Assembly: GCF_020515695.1 (NCBI RefSeq) | Contig: NZ_JAIWJA010000005.1 | Coordinates: 248,001 to 312,000, forward strand | Length of the DNA stretch: 64,000 bases | DNA from: Pseudomonas sp. MWU16-30317 | GTDB taxonomy: Bacteria > Pseudomonadota > Gammaproteobacteria > Pseudomonadales > Pseudomonadaceae | Direction: 5' to 3' | Notes under the pieces: model-generated | Database searches by the model: none | Seen by the model: only the letters and a program-made list of their open reading frames with translations | Told to the model about the DNA's origin: nothing | Translations under genes and position numbers: made by a program | In this document: piece by piece, positions 35,885 to 45,216 of the stretch | How positions within the stretch are numbered: the stretch's first letter is position 1 | How the letters are laid out: each line of letters opens with the position of its first letter

Positions 35885-35908
35885 CGGGAGCAAGGCTTGC
35901 CCGCGAAA
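35885..35908. repeat. Single REP copy
   Basis: CGGGAGCAAGGCTTGCCCGCG in the alkB / lysE-type divergent region, with no inverted partner nearby. Confidence 0.75.
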
Positions 35909-36008
35909 ATGCGCATGCATGAGAACCCAGGACTTGCGCCCATCGTTCAAGTTTGCAGGACATGCAGGTATTCTGCCCGGCCTGATTACTGATGCGATGG
36001 AACCCGCC

Positions 36009-36653
36009 ATGCAATTCACCAGTGGCTTCTTGCTGAGCCTGTCGTTGTGCCTGGATATCGGTGTGGCGAACATCGCCATGATCACGCTGGCCATGCAGCG
36101 GGGCTTTTTGCCTGGGTTCTGGTTGGGCCTTGGCACCTGTTTTGGTGATCTGGCCTATGCCGTACTGGCACTGGCAGGCATGACGGTGCTGCTGCAATAC
36201 CAAAGCGTGCGCTGGGTGCTGTGGCTCGGCGGTTCGGCGTTGTTGATCTGGTTTGCCGTGCGCATGCTGGTGTCGGCAGTCACTAGCAGCAACGAGCTGG
36301 CAGTGGCGGGCGAGGCCGGGCAGCGGTCGTCGATCAGAGCGTTTGGCCGTGGGGTGTTCCTGGCGATGTCGTCACCCAGTGCGATTCTGTGGTTTGCGGC
36401 GGTCGGCGGCGTGTTGATTTCCCGCGCAGGGGCCTCGGGGCCGATGGGCACCGGGTTGTTTCTGGGCGGGTTCTTCAGTGCCGGGGTGTTGTGGTGTCTG
36501 GCGTTATGCGGCGTCGCCAGTCAGGGTGGCAAGCTGCTGGGCGCGCGCCTGCTGAAGGTGTCGTATCTGGTGTCGGCGGGGATTTTCGTGTGGTTCGCGG
36601 TGTTCGTGATCATGTCGGGGTACCGCGAGTTCATTCTTGGGGCCGCATCATGA
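36009..36653 (+). CDS. LysE/RhtB-family exporter
   Basis: A 214-residue inner-membrane protein with six helices, of the LysE family that exports amino acids. The start region GFLLSLSLCLDIGVANIAMITLAMQRGFLPGFWLGLGTCFGDLAYAVLAL is typical, with G-x-G-x-x-x-G-D. An alternative start lies four codons upstream at 35997. Neither has a strong ribosome site. It is divergent from alkB. Substrate unknown. Confidence 0.85.
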   Translation: MQFTSGFLLSLSLCLDIGVANIAMITLAMQRGFLPGFWLGLGTCFGDLAYAVLALAGMTVLLQYQSVRWVLWLGGSALLIWFAVRMLVSAVTSSNELAVAGEAGQRSSIRAFGRGVFLAMSSPSAILWFAAVGGVLISRAGASGPMGTGLFLGGFFSAGVLWCLALCGVASQGGKLLGARLLKVSYLVSAGIFVWFAVFVIMSGYREFILGAAS

Positions 36654-36701
36654 AGTTGAGGTGATGCGGCCGGCCTCTTCGCTAATCCAGGCCCCGGTGA
36701 A

Positions 36702-38342
36702 TCAGCGCTTGCAACTGTGGAAGATATCCAGCGCCGGCTGATACACCGCCGTTTGCACCGAAAACAGCCCCAGCACCGAGTGGAACATGTAGTCCTGGCT
36801 CAAGTCCGCCTGGTCGCGCTTGTTCGCCAGGCAGTCGCGATCAACACCTGCCGCCGGCAAGGTGCCGTCACCGAACCACATCACCATCGGCACGTGAATC
36901 TGCGCCTCTGGCGCAATCGCGTAAGGCGCTGCGTGCAGGTACATGCCGTTCTCGCCCAAGGATTCGCCGTGATCGGAGATGTAAATCATCGAGGTGTCGT
37001 ATTTGTCCTGATTCTTCTTCAGGAAGTCCACTACCTGCGCGAGGAAGTGGTCGGTGTAAAGAATCGTGTTGTCATACACGTTGACCAATTCGTCCTTGCT
37101 GCAACTGCCTAGCTGGTTGGTGTGACAGACCGGCTTGAAGCGCTCTTGATCGGTAGGGTAGCGATCGTAATATTCCGGGCCGTGACTGCCGTCGGCGTGC
37201 AGGACGATGATGGCGTTGTCCTTCAGGCTATCGACATAGGGCTGCAGCCCCACCAGCAGCGATTCGTCCAGGCAGCGATTGCCATCGCAGAAGGCGCTCG
37301 GCTGGTTCTTGGGGATGTCCTTGTGCGGCACGCGCAGGCAGGCACCCTTGCAGTCGCTGTTGTTGTCGAGCCACAGCACCTGGACGCCGGCGCGCTGCAT
37401 CACGTCCAGCAGGCCCTCGTAGGTCTTGCCTTTCTTGTCGCTGTAATCCTTGCGCGGGAACATCGAGAACATGCAGGGTACCGACACCGCGGTCGAGGTC
37501 CCGCAGGAATGCACCTGGGTGTAATTGAGGATATTGAGCTTGGACAGCTCCGGGTTGGTCTCGCGTGCATAGCCATTGAGCGAGAAGTGGTCGGCGCGAG
37601 CGGTTTCACCGACCACGAAGATCATCAGCTGTTTTTTCGGGCGCTGCAGGGCCGCGTTGCTCAGCACGGCGTCTTCGCCGATCTTCTGCACCACCAGGTT
37701 TTCCTTGATGGCGAAGCGTTGTTTGATCAGGCGGTTGCTGGCGTAGATATAGTTGGTCGGGTTGATGAAGTGCGTGAGCTTGTCCTGCTGGCGGAAGATC
37801 GGCGCGTAGGTGGAATAGAAGCTGCCCACCGATGCTGCCACCAGCACCAGACAACCAACGATCACCAACACCTTGTTGATCAGCCCCGGTAACCAGCGCC
37901 GATACACCACCGGCCAGCAGCAGACCAACAGCGCGGGAACGACGCCGAGCAGCAACAGATAACCGAACAGTTTCGGGCTGAGCAGCGCGGCGGCCTCGCC
38001 AGGATTGGTTTCGAGGACGTTCTGCATCATGTCGGTATCGATGGCGATACCGTAGGTGTCCATGAAATAGGCCGCCGCCGCCGAGCACAGGAAGATCACC
38101 ACCAGCACCGGTTTGAACACAGGCCGAAACGACACCACTGTCAGTAGCACAGTGAAGGCCGCCCACAGGAATACGGCGAACGACAGATTGAACGCCAGCG
38201 CCTTGAGACCCGAAAAATTCACCAGTGCGTCAACGGCTTTCCAGGTGGCCAGATTGTAGATCGCCACTAACACTGCGGCGCAGAGCATCACCAATCGTTG
38301 GCTGCTGATGGAGGGGAGGCGACGGCTTATAACGCTGATCAT
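36702..38342 (-). CDS. eptA: Lipid A phosphoethanolamine transferase EptA
   Basis: A 546-residue inner-membrane enzyme that adds phosphoethanolamine to lipid A, lowering affinity for polymyxins. Five N-terminal helices (to about residue 170) are followed by a periplasmic alkaline-phosphatase-fold domain. FVVGETARADHFSLNGYARETNPEL holds the first metal Glu, the nucleophile Thr is in HSCGTSTAVSVPCMFS, and ISDHGESLGENGMYLHA holds the metal Asp/His. Six or more Cys fit the family's disulfides. No PmrAB-type two-component pair is adjacent, so control is elsewhere. Confidence 0.9.
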   Translation of the reverse strand: MISVISRRLPSISSQRLVMLCAAVLVAIYNLATWKAVDALVNFSGLKALAFNLSFAVFLWAAFTVLLTVVSFRPVFKPVLVVIFLCSAAAAYFMDTYGIAIDTDMMQNVLETNPGEAAALLSPKLFGYLLLLGVVPALLVCCWPVVYRRWLPGLINKVLVIVGCLVLVAASVGSFYSTYAPIFRQQDKLTHFINPTNYIYASNRLIKQRFAIKENLVVQKIGEDAVLSNAALQRPKKQLMIFVVGETARADHFSLNGYARETNPELSKLNILNYTQVHSCGTSTAVSVPCMFSMFPRKDYSDKKGKTYEGLLDVMQRAGVQVLWLDNNSDCKGACLRVPHKDIPKNQPSAFCDGNRCLDESLLVGLQPYVDSLKDNAIIVLHADGSHGPEYYDRYPTDQERFKPVCHTNQLGSCSKDELVNVYDNTILYTDHFLAQVVDFLKKNQDKYDTSMIYISDHGESLGENGMYLHAAPYAIAPEAQIHVPMVMWFGDGTLPAAGVDRDCLANKRDQADLSQDYMFHSVLGLFSVQTAVYQPALDIFHSCKR

Positions 38343-38581
38343 CGATGGCTCTTGTTGTTAGAGGGAGTGGCGGAAAAGGGACGCCAGGGGCTAACTGGCG
38401 CGCCCGTCGACTGTAGAGTGCCACTTATCGAAAAATTGTGAAAACGCTACGACCTGGCACGCAGCGGCGGTACGAAATGACCTGTTCGTCGTGAATTTTG
38501 GCATTGCCGATTTTAGCTTTGAAGCGCCATCATGGGCCGGCGAATCGTCAGCGTTCCAACCCGAACGAAGGAAATAACAAT
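38343..38581. other. eptA / AHSA1 divergent intergenic region
   Basis: It should hold the eptA promoter. I looked for a PmrA-type direct repeat (CTTAAG-like) and did not find one. Nothing else was recognised. Confidence 0.35.
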
Positions 38582-39076
38582 ATGAGCCTTCAATCACTCG
38601 CCGTTGCTTCACCTGCCTACGAACTGTCCATTACCCGCCTGATCGACGCCCCTTGCGCCCGCGTGTTTCGCGCCTGGACCCGCGCCGAACTGCTCAAGCG
38701 CTGGTGGGGACCCCACGGCATGACTACCCCTGAATGCACCCTGCAGCTATGGCCCGGCGGCCTGTTCAGCACCCTGATGCGCGCCCCGGATGGTAGTGAG
38801 TATCCGACCCAAGGCGTGTTCCTGGAAATCGAAGCGCCGCGCCGGATCGTCTTCACCGATGCCTTTTTGCCCGGTTGGATACCCTCGGCCAAGCCCTTCA
38901 TGACCGCCGTTATCGAACTCGAGGACGTGCATGGCAAAACCCGCTACACCGCCAGCGCCTGGCATTGGAGCGCCGAAGATTGTCGCAGTCATGAGGCAAT
39001 GGGGTTTCATCAGGGCTGGAATGAAAGTCTGGATCGGCTGGTGGAGCTAGTCACCCGCGAGTTACGCGATGATTGA
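38582..39076 (+). CDS. SRPBCC/AHSA1-domain protein
   Basis: A 164-residue START-like fold protein of the AHSA1 group. The family opening ITRLIDAPCARVFRAWTRAELLKRWWGPHGMT and the later PRRIVFTDAF are clear. These are cytosolic, ligand-binding or chaperone-cofactor-like; specific roles are mostly unknown. The start at 38582 has a GGAAATAA-type weak site (AAGGAAAT) 7 bases upstream. It is convergent with the histidine kinase 5 bases away. Confidence 0.85.
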   Translation: MSLQSLAVASPAYELSITRLIDAPCARVFRAWTRAELLKRWWGPHGMTTPECTLQLWPGGLFSTLMRAPDGSEYPTQGVFLEIEAPRRIVFTDAFLPGWIPSAKPFMTAVIELEDVHGKTRYTASAWHWSAEDCRSHEAMGFHQGWNESLDRLVELVTRELRDD

Positions 39077-39081
39077 TCGGC

Positions 39082-40266
39082 TCACTCCGGCTTGAGCGCC
39101 AGCCTGAAAGTGAACAGCGTGCCCGTCTCGGCCGTCGAAGACACCTCCATATGACCGCCATGGGCGCGGGCGATCTGATCGGCGATGTACAGCCCAAGGC
39201 CCAGGCCGCTGGGCGGTGCATCGGCGTTATGGCGGGTGAAGGGCTGAAACAGTTGCGCCAGCACCGGCGCCGAGATGGGCGTGCCCTGGTTGTGCACGCT
39301 CAGGCGAAATATCCCGTCTTCGACGTCCGCTTCAATGATCACCGGACCCTCTTTCGAACCATGGTGAATGGCGTTGGCCACCAGGTTGGAGAGCAGTTGG
39401 GTGATACGCTCGCGATCGCCTTTGAGGTCGCGCAGGTCGCCAATATGCAGATTGAACACCCGCTGCGGATTGACTCGATGAACTTCGGCGACCACATGTT
39501 GCAGCGCCTCGGCAAGATCGGGCAGCGGCACCATGTTCACGGTGATGCCGGAGCCCAGGCGACCGCGGGCGAAGTCGAGCACGTCCTCGACCAGCCGCGA
39601 AGCGCGATTGCTGCTGGTAATGATGTGCTCGATGATGCTGATGCTGCGCTCGTCCACGGCGCGGCGCAGAAGCATTTCGGCCCCGGCGTTGATGGCGAAC
39701 AGTGGATTGCGCAGGTCATGGCCCAGCACGGCGATGAACTGCTCGCGCAATTCGGCCACCTGACGCTCCTGCAGCAGCGCCTGTTCGGTCTCGACGAAGG
39801 CTTCTTCACTTTCCATCTGGATCGATAGCAGGCGCGCGAAGGACTCGATCATCGGCTGAATGGCCGAACCCTTGAGCTGTACGGGATTGGGGTCGAGCGC
39901 GCAGATGGTGCCGAAAAACTCGCCGTTGGTGCGGAACACCGGCACCGAAATATAGCTCTCGAACTTGTAGATGCGCGGGGTGTGATGATCGCAGTAAAGC
40001 GGGTCGGTGCTCGCCTGATCCATGATGATGGTGCGGTGGTGATCGCGAATCTCGTCACACAACGTGGTGTTGAGCTCGAGTTCGCCACCCACTTGCAGAC
40101 CAAATCCGAGGTTGTCGAGCACCGCGCAGGCGATCCAAGCAGTATCCGTCACCCTCGCGACGGCCGCAAAGCGCATGCCAGTGGTCTCGCAGATCACCTG
40201 CAATAACGCGGGCACGGCATTGATTCGGCCGATGGTGGCGATATCGGCAGCAACGGTTTTCGCCAT
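39082..40266 (-). CDS. GAF-domain sensor histidine kinase
   Basis: A 394-residue soluble kinase. A GAF domain (about residues 10-160; ESYISVPVFRTNGEFFGTICALDP) is followed by a HisKA dimerisation helix with phospho-acceptor His in LGHDLRNPLFAI, then a HATPase domain with N box LLSNLVANAIHHG and G box GLGLGLYIADQIARAHGG. There are no membrane helices, so the signal is cytosolic. No receiver-domain gene is adjacent, so it is an orphan kinase. The start could also be 40317; neither has a good ribosome site. Confidence 0.87.
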   Translation of the reverse strand: MAKTVAADIATIGRINAVPALLQVICETTGMRFAAVARVTDTAWIACAVLDNLGFGLQVGGELELNTTLCDEIRDHHRTIIMDQASTDPLYCDHHTPRIYKFESYISVPVFRTNGEFFGTICALDPNPVQLKGSAIQPMIESFARLLSIQMESEEAFVETEQALLQERQVAELREQFIAVLGHDLRNPLFAINAGAEMLLRRAVDERSISIIEHIITSSNRASRLVEDVLDFARGRLGSGITVNMVPLPDLAEALQHVVAEVHRVNPQRVFNLHIGDLRDLKGDRERITQLLSNLVANAIHHGSKEGPVIIEADVEDGIFRLSVHNQGTPISAPVLAQLFQPFTRHNADAPPSGLGLGLYIADQIARAHGGHMEVSSTAETGTLFTFRLALKPE

Positions 40267-40404
40267 GGAGCAGTGGATTTCCCAGAAAATGGAAGCGGCT
40301 CGCGTCGGTGCGAGCATACAGTAGCTGGGAGTCTAAGCGAGACCGTAGTGCGCTGTAAAAAGATGTTTTCGGACCGCATTATCTGCTGTCAGGGCCCGCA
40401 TGGC

Positions 40405-43014
40405 TCATGCGCTACGACTGGGCAACCGAGCTTCATCCTGCTGGGCCAACAGCCTGCCCAGCGCCAGTTTGTCGATCGGCCTGCTCATATAGAAGCCTTG
40501 CACCTCGTGACAGGCATCGGAGTTCAAGAGTGCCAGTTGCTGCTCGGTCTCTACCCCTTCGGCGGTGACCTTCAAACCCATGGCCTTGCCCAGGTTGATG
40601 ATCGCCTGTACCACCGCGCGATCGTTGCTGCCCAGGGCCATGGCGGCGATGAAGCGCTTGTCGATCTTGATGCTGTCGAATGGGTAGGTGCGCAGATAGC
40701 CGAGAGACGAGTAACCGGTACCGAAATCATCCATGTTCAGGCGCACGCCCAGCTCCTTGAGGGCGTTCATGATGTGCAGGGCATTGTCGATATCGTTGAG
40801 CATGACGTTTTCGGTGATCTCCAGCTCCAGGCGATGGGCCGGCAGGCCGGTCTGGATCAAGGTCTCGCGTACATCCGCGACCACATCGCTGCGGGAAAAC
40901 TGCGCGGGCGACAGGTTCACCGAGACCATCAGATCGCCCGGCCAGTGGCGCGCCGTCTCGCAGGCTTCGCGCAGCACCCAGCGGCCGAGGGGCACGATCA
41001 GCTCGGTCTGTTCGGCCAAGGGAATGAAGGCATCGGGGCTGATCAGGCCCTCGATCGGATGATCCCAGCGTACCAGTGCCTCGACGGAGACGATGGTCAT
41101 GCCGTCGAGCTCGTAGCGCGGTTGATAGTGGAGGATGAACTCGTGGTTCTTTACCGCCAGGCGCAGTTCGTTTTCGAGGTGGCGGCGATGCTGGATTTCC
41201 TCGTTCATCTGCGCCGAGAAGTAGCGCCAGGTGTTCTTGCCTTCGGCTTTGGCGGCGTACAGGGCGATATCGGCGCAGCGGATCAGTTCAGTCGGATCCG
41301 GCCCCTGCAGATGGCTTTGAGCGATGCCCATGCTGGCGCCGATGTACAACTGTTGATCGCCATGGACGATGGGCTGGCGCATGCTTTCGATGAGGCGCGC
41401 ACAAAAGCGATCGATCTCCTTGTCGTTGGTCAGGCCGCTGAGCACCATGAGGAATTCGTCCCCGCCCAGGCGCGCCACCAGGTCCTGCTCGCGGGTGGCG
41501 TCGCGCAGGCGCTTGGCGACTTCGAGCAACACGGCATCGCCGACGGGGTGGCCGAGGGTATCGTTGATCGGCTTGAAATCGTCCAGGTCCAGCAACAGCA
41601 AAGTCAGGCCATGGGCATTGCCGTGGTTGCCGGGCGGATGCGACAACCGACCAAGGGCCTCTTCCAGGTGGCGAGCCAGCAGATTGCGGTTGGGCAGACC
41701 GGTGAGGGCGTCGTGCATCGACAGGTGCTGGATCTGCGCATGGGCGGCCACTTCGTCGGTGATATCGCTCGCCGTGCCGCGAAACCCCGCTACCTGGCCA
41801 TCCTGCAGTATCGGCCGAGCCGACACCCGGCAGTAACGTGGTTGCGCACAATGATCTCGGTAAGTGCAGCGCAGATGAGCCGTGTGGGGCTGGCTGTTGC
41901 GCAGATCGGCCAGCCAGGTGTCGATCGGCAACGTGTCGCAATGCAGCAGCTGCTCGAGGGGTTTGCCCAGCCAGTCGTCACTGGTAAAGCCGGTCACCGC
42001 CACGAATCGCGTCGACAGGTACAGGATCCGACCTTGCTCATCGGTTTCCCAGATCCAGTCCGAGGCAGCCTCTGCCACCGCGCGAAACCGCTCCTCACTG
42101 GCTTCCAGCGCCTGGTTGCTGACTTTTAAAACCCGGTAGTTGGAGTCCATTTGCTGTGAGGTGCGCAAGGCGAACCGGAAGAAGTAACCCAGCAGCAGGC
42201 ATAGCACCATACCGGCAGCCAATAGGGGAGGGACCACCGACCACAGCAGGTCGTTGCCGGGTCGCGGCTGATCCCAGGTCAGGCGATAGCCGGTGCGGCC
42301 CAGATTGAGTTGCGGACGCGACGAGGTCTGCACCCCTGGCGCCTCGATCGCAAGGCCCGTGAGGCCATAGGCTTGACCCAGTTTGAGCAGTTTGGCCGGG
42401 GTCAACTGGTCGACGAAAATCATCACCGACAGGGAGGCCGGATCGACCCGCGTGCCGTCGTCACCGGGTTGAATCGCCGCAGCCGTGACCAGCGCCGGCC
42501 AGCCATTGAACAGCGCGAAGCGGTCTACTGCTCGGGCCTGTGCGGCTGCATCCTGGGCGGCGTCGATCAGGCTGCCCAGCGAGGTGTCCAGGTACCGCGA
42601 CAGCGCAACCTCGGTGAGGCGTCCGTTGAGCAGGCCGTATTTGGTGCTCTTGCGGTCGATCACGAACACGCCTTCGTAGCCGTTGTTGATAAACAGCGGA
42701 TCGCCCAGATTGCGCTCTTTATAGGCCCACTGAGTGTCGGCAATGCCGTTGAGGTGGTCGTAGGCGCTGTCCCAGACGGCAAAGGAGCTAATCAATGCCG
42801 CCGACGTGGCAGTGCGGGTTTCCAGGGCCTTTTGGGTATAGAAGTAGCTTTTCTGCAGCTCTTCGCTGTTGAGGTTGCGGGCGATGTTGATCAGGGCGCC
42901 CATGCCGAGCAAAAACGCTGCGGCAAACAACAAGCCGATCAATGCCACCAGCGTGCGGGTATGGGGCGTTTGGGGTAGGGCAGGTAAAGACGAATCCGCA
43001 TTGGTTTTATTCAT
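40405..43014 (-). CDS. CHASE4-PAS-GGDEF-EAL c-di-GMP protein
   Basis: An 869-residue membrane sensor for cyclic di-GMP turnover. The first helix (about 21-45) leads to a periplasmic CHASE4-like domain with YKERNLGDPLFINNGYEGVFVID, then a second helix near 280. A PAS domain follows (ERFRAVAEAASDWIWETDEQGRILY), then GGDEF with an intact LGGDEFLMV active site, then EAL with intact EALVRWDHP and the NMDDFGTGYSSLGYL loop. Both enzymatic domains look competent. The net direction cannot be predicted. The start at 43014 follows AAGGATC. Confidence 0.9.
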   Translation of the reverse strand: MNKTNADSSLPALPQTPHTRTLVALIGLLFAAAFLLGMGALINIARNLNSEELQKSYFYTQKALETRTATSAALISSFAVWDSAYDHLNGIADTQWAYKERNLGDPLFINNGYEGVFVIDRKSTKYGLLNGRLTEVALSRYLDTSLGSLIDAAQDAAAQARAVDRFALFNGWPALVTAAAIQPGDDGTRVDPASLSVMIFVDQLTPAKLLKLGQAYGLTGLAIEAPGVQTSSRPQLNLGRTGYRLTWDQPRPGNDLLWSVVPPLLAAGMVLCLLLGYFFRFALRTSQQMDSNYRVLKVSNQALEASEERFRAVAEAASDWIWETDEQGRILYLSTRFVAVTGFTSDDWLGKPLEQLLHCDTLPIDTWLADLRNSQPHTAHLRCTYRDHCAQPRYCRVSARPILQDGQVAGFRGTASDITDEVAAHAQIQHLSMHDALTGLPNRNLLARHLEEALGRLSHPPGNHGNAHGLTLLLLDLDDFKPINDTLGHPVGDAVLLEVAKRLRDATREQDLVARLGGDEFLMVLSGLTNDKEIDRFCARLIESMRQPIVHGDQQLYIGASMGIAQSHLQGPDPTELIRCADIALYAAKAEGKNTWRYFSAQMNEEIQHRRHLENELRLAVKNHEFILHYQPRYELDGMTIVSVEALVRWDHPIEGLISPDAFIPLAEQTELIVPLGRWVLREACETARHWPGDLMVSVNLSPAQFSRSDVVADVRETLIQTGLPAHRLELEITENVMLNDIDNALHIMNALKELGVRLNMDDFGTGYSSLGYLRTYPFDSIKIDKRFIAAMALGSNDRAVVQAIINLGKAMGLKVTAEGVETEQQLALLNSDACHEVQGFYMSRPIDKLALGRLLAQQDEARLPSRSA

Positions 43015-43390
43015 TATTGTGCTGATCCTTGCGATTGTGCGTTGGATTGACTGACCCTGGCACTTTTGCTTCCTGCAAAGGGCGCCCTGAAGCGTCGGCA
43101 GCCCTTGTTCGTAGAGTCTGGTTGGCATACGTAAATGTGTCGAACTCGACGACAAGATGCGCTGAAAAAGCAGACGAGTGGTGGAAGGAACTTTGGTAAT
43201 AAATTGTCACGTTTGTGGGAATTTGCCCCATTGACCAAAGCGGGTGGTTGCAGGATCGGCGGTGCGAGCACCGCCTCCAATCGGTAGCCAAGTCGGAGAT
43301 TTAGCCTTGGCGAGTAAAGAAATTCGGCCTTTGGCGTGGAAACCGTTACGCTATGCCGTTGAATTTCCGAACTGCGCCGAGGTAACACCC
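43015..43390. other. Divergent intergenic region
   Basis: A 376-base gap between the c-di-GMP protein and the DEAD-box helicase, transcribed in opposite directions. A long frame continues upstream of the helicase GTG but is not protein-like. No operator or RNA was recognised. Confidence 0.35.
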
Positions 43391-44728
43391 GTGTTTTCCC
43401 AATTTGCCCTGCACGAACGCCTGCTCAAAGCCGTGGCCGAACTGAAATTTGTCGAGCCTACGCCAGTGCAGGTCGCGGCCATTCCGCTCGCGCTGCAAGG
43501 CAAGGACCTGCGGGTAACCGCCCAGACCGGCAGCGGCAAGACGGCAGCGTTTGTGCTGCCATTGCTCAATCGCCTGATGGGGCCGGCCCAGGTACGCGTC
43601 GATATCCGTGTGCTGATCCTGTTGCCGACGCGCGAACTGGCGCAGCAGACCCTCAAGGAAGTCGAGCGCTTTTCGCAGTTCACCTTTATCAAGGCCGGCC
43701 TGATCACCGGCGGTGAGGACTTCAAGGTCCAGGCCGCCATGCTGCGCAAGGTCCCGGACATCCTGATCGGTACCCCGGGCCGCCTGCTGGAGCAACTCAA
43801 CGCCGGTAACCTGGACCTGAAAAAGGTCGAGGTGATGGTCCTCGACGAAGCCGACCGCATGCTCGACATGGGCTTCTCTGAAGACGTCCAGCGCCTGTGC
43901 GACGAAGCCGTCAATCGCCAGCAGACCCTGCTGTTCTCCGCCACCACCGGCGGTGCCGGCCTGCGCGACATGATCGGCAAGGTGCTCAAGGACCCTGAGC
44001 ACCTGCTGATCAACAACGTCAGCGAGCTGGCCTCGGGCACTCGTCAACAGATCGTAACTGCCGACCACAACGTGCACAAGGAACAGATCCTCAACTGGCT
44101 GCTGGCCAACGAGACCTACCAGAAGGCGATCATCTTTACCAATACCCGGGCCATGGCCGACCGTATCTACGGCCGTCTGGTGGCGCAGGAATACAAGACG
44201 TTCGTCTTGCATGGCGAAAAAGATCAGAAGGACCGCAAGCTGGCGATCGACCGCCTCAAGCAGGGCGGCGTGAAGATCCTGGTGGCCACCGATGTCGCGG
44301 CCCGTGGCCTGGATGTCGAAGGCCTCGACCTGGTGATCAACTTCGACATGCCCCGCAGTGGTGACGACTACGTGCACCGTATCGGCCGTACGGGCCGGGC
44401 TGGCAACGAAGGCCTGGCTGTGTCGTTGATCTGCCATGGCGATTGGAATCTGATGTCGAGCATCGAGCGCTACCTCAAGCAGAGCTTCGAGCGCCGAGTG
44501 ATCAAAGAGGTCAAAGGCACCTATAGCGGCCCGAAAAAGGTCAAGGCATCAGGCAAGGCCGTCGGCGTGAAAAAGAAGAAGGTCGACGGCAAGAAAGCCG
44601 ACAAGAAGACTGCCGCCAAGGGCCCGACCAAGCGCAAGACGGTCAATCGTCCGAAAGCCGACCCGTTGGTGAGCGGTGATGGCATGGCGCCGCTCAAGCG
44701 CCGCAAGCCAGAGGCTGCGGCCGAGTAA
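43391..44728 (+). CDS. DEAD-box RNA helicase (SrmB/RhlE-like)
   Basis: A 445-residue DEAD-box helicase. The Q motif precedes FVEPTPVQ, motif I is AQTGSGKTAAF, motif II is VLDEADRMLDMGF, motif III is FSATT (SAT), and motif VI is HRIGRTGRAG. The C-terminal 70 residues are a Lys-rich tail (VKKKKVDGKKADKK) that would add RNA affinity. The length and N-terminus (FSQFALHERLLKAVAELKF) resemble the P. aeruginosa helicase near PA3950, from memory. The GTG start at 43391 has GAGG 8 bases upstream. Confidence 0.9.
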   Translation: MFSQFALHERLLKAVAELKFVEPTPVQVAAIPLALQGKDLRVTAQTGSGKTAAFVLPLLNRLMGPAQVRVDIRVLILLPTRELAQQTLKEVERFSQFTFIKAGLITGGEDFKVQAAMLRKVPDILIGTPGRLLEQLNAGNLDLKKVEVMVLDEADRMLDMGFSEDVQRLCDEAVNRQQTLLFSATTGGAGLRDMIGKVLKDPEHLLINNVSELASGTRQQIVTADHNVHKEQILNWLLANETYQKAIIFTNTRAMADRIYGRLVAQEYKTFVLHGEKDQKDRKLAIDRLKQGGVKILVATDVAARGLDVEGLDLVINFDMPRSGDDYVHRIGRTGRAGNEGLAVSLICHGDWNLMSSIERYLKQSFERRVIKEVKGTYSGPKKVKASGKAVGVKKKKVDGKKADKKTAAKGPTKRKTVNRPKADPLVSGDGMAPLKRRKPEAAAE

Positions 44729-44736
44729 TGCGAGGC

Positions 44737-44827
44737 CCCGTAGCGAGGGGGCTTGCCCCCGATTAGGCTGATCAGCCATCTGGATAGTGCTGGCTTCCCT
44801 TTTGGTGGCTAGCCTGCTCGCTACGGG
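44737..44827. repeat. Second repeat family, inverted pair
   Basis: Outer arms CCCGTAGCGAG and CTCGCTACGGG are exact inverse complements, with GGGGGCTTGCCCCC inside the left one. This unit differs from the main REP family. A related single copy lies at 52773-52795. Confidence 0.75.
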
Positions 44828-44948
44828 TTCTGAAATGAAATGTGGCGATATTTGGTGATTTAAGGCAAGCGCTGCTATGGACATCGGACTATCATCAGTT
44901 TGAAGCGCAGCAGTTCTGCCGCTCAGTATCACCCTGAAGGGGGGCTGT

Positions 44949-45074
44949 ATGAGAAATCCACTGTACAACTGGCTCCATGACCTCGCCGTCGCACTCGGCC
45001 TGGTGCCTCCACCTTTGCAACCCGTGCCTATTCCCACCGAAGACAAGCGCCGTCAGCCGCCACGCCGCCGCTGA
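44949..45074 (+). CDS. 41-residue conserved-looking small protein
   Basis: MRNPLYNWLHDLAVALGLV begins an amphipathic helix, followed by a Pro-rich middle (PPPLQPVPIP) and an Arg-rich end (KRRQPPRRR). A strong AAGGGGGG site lies 5 bases before the ATG. The codons look like Pseudomonas coding sequence, and I believe similar short proteins are annotated at this place in relatives. It could be membrane-associated or nucleic acid-binding. Function unknown. Confidence 0.65.
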   Translation: MRNPLYNWLHDLAVALGLVPPPLQPVPIPTEDKRRQPPRRR

Positions 45075-45093
45075 ATATATCCAAAGTCCGCAC

Positions 45094-45182
45094 GGCTCTT
45101 TCGCGGTATAGCCTTGCTCCCAGAGGTGTGCGCTCACAAGCGGAGCACACAGTGGGAGCAAAGCTTGCTCGCGAAGAGGCCC
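45094..45182. repeat. REP inverted pair
   Basis: CTTTCGCGGTATAGCCTTGC and, inverted, GGGAGCAAAGCTTGCTCGCG, between the small ORF and the glucarate dehydratase gene. Confidence 0.8.
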
Positions 45183-45216
45183 GCAGGATGCCTTCACCAG
45201 CAAGCCCTTACGCTGA

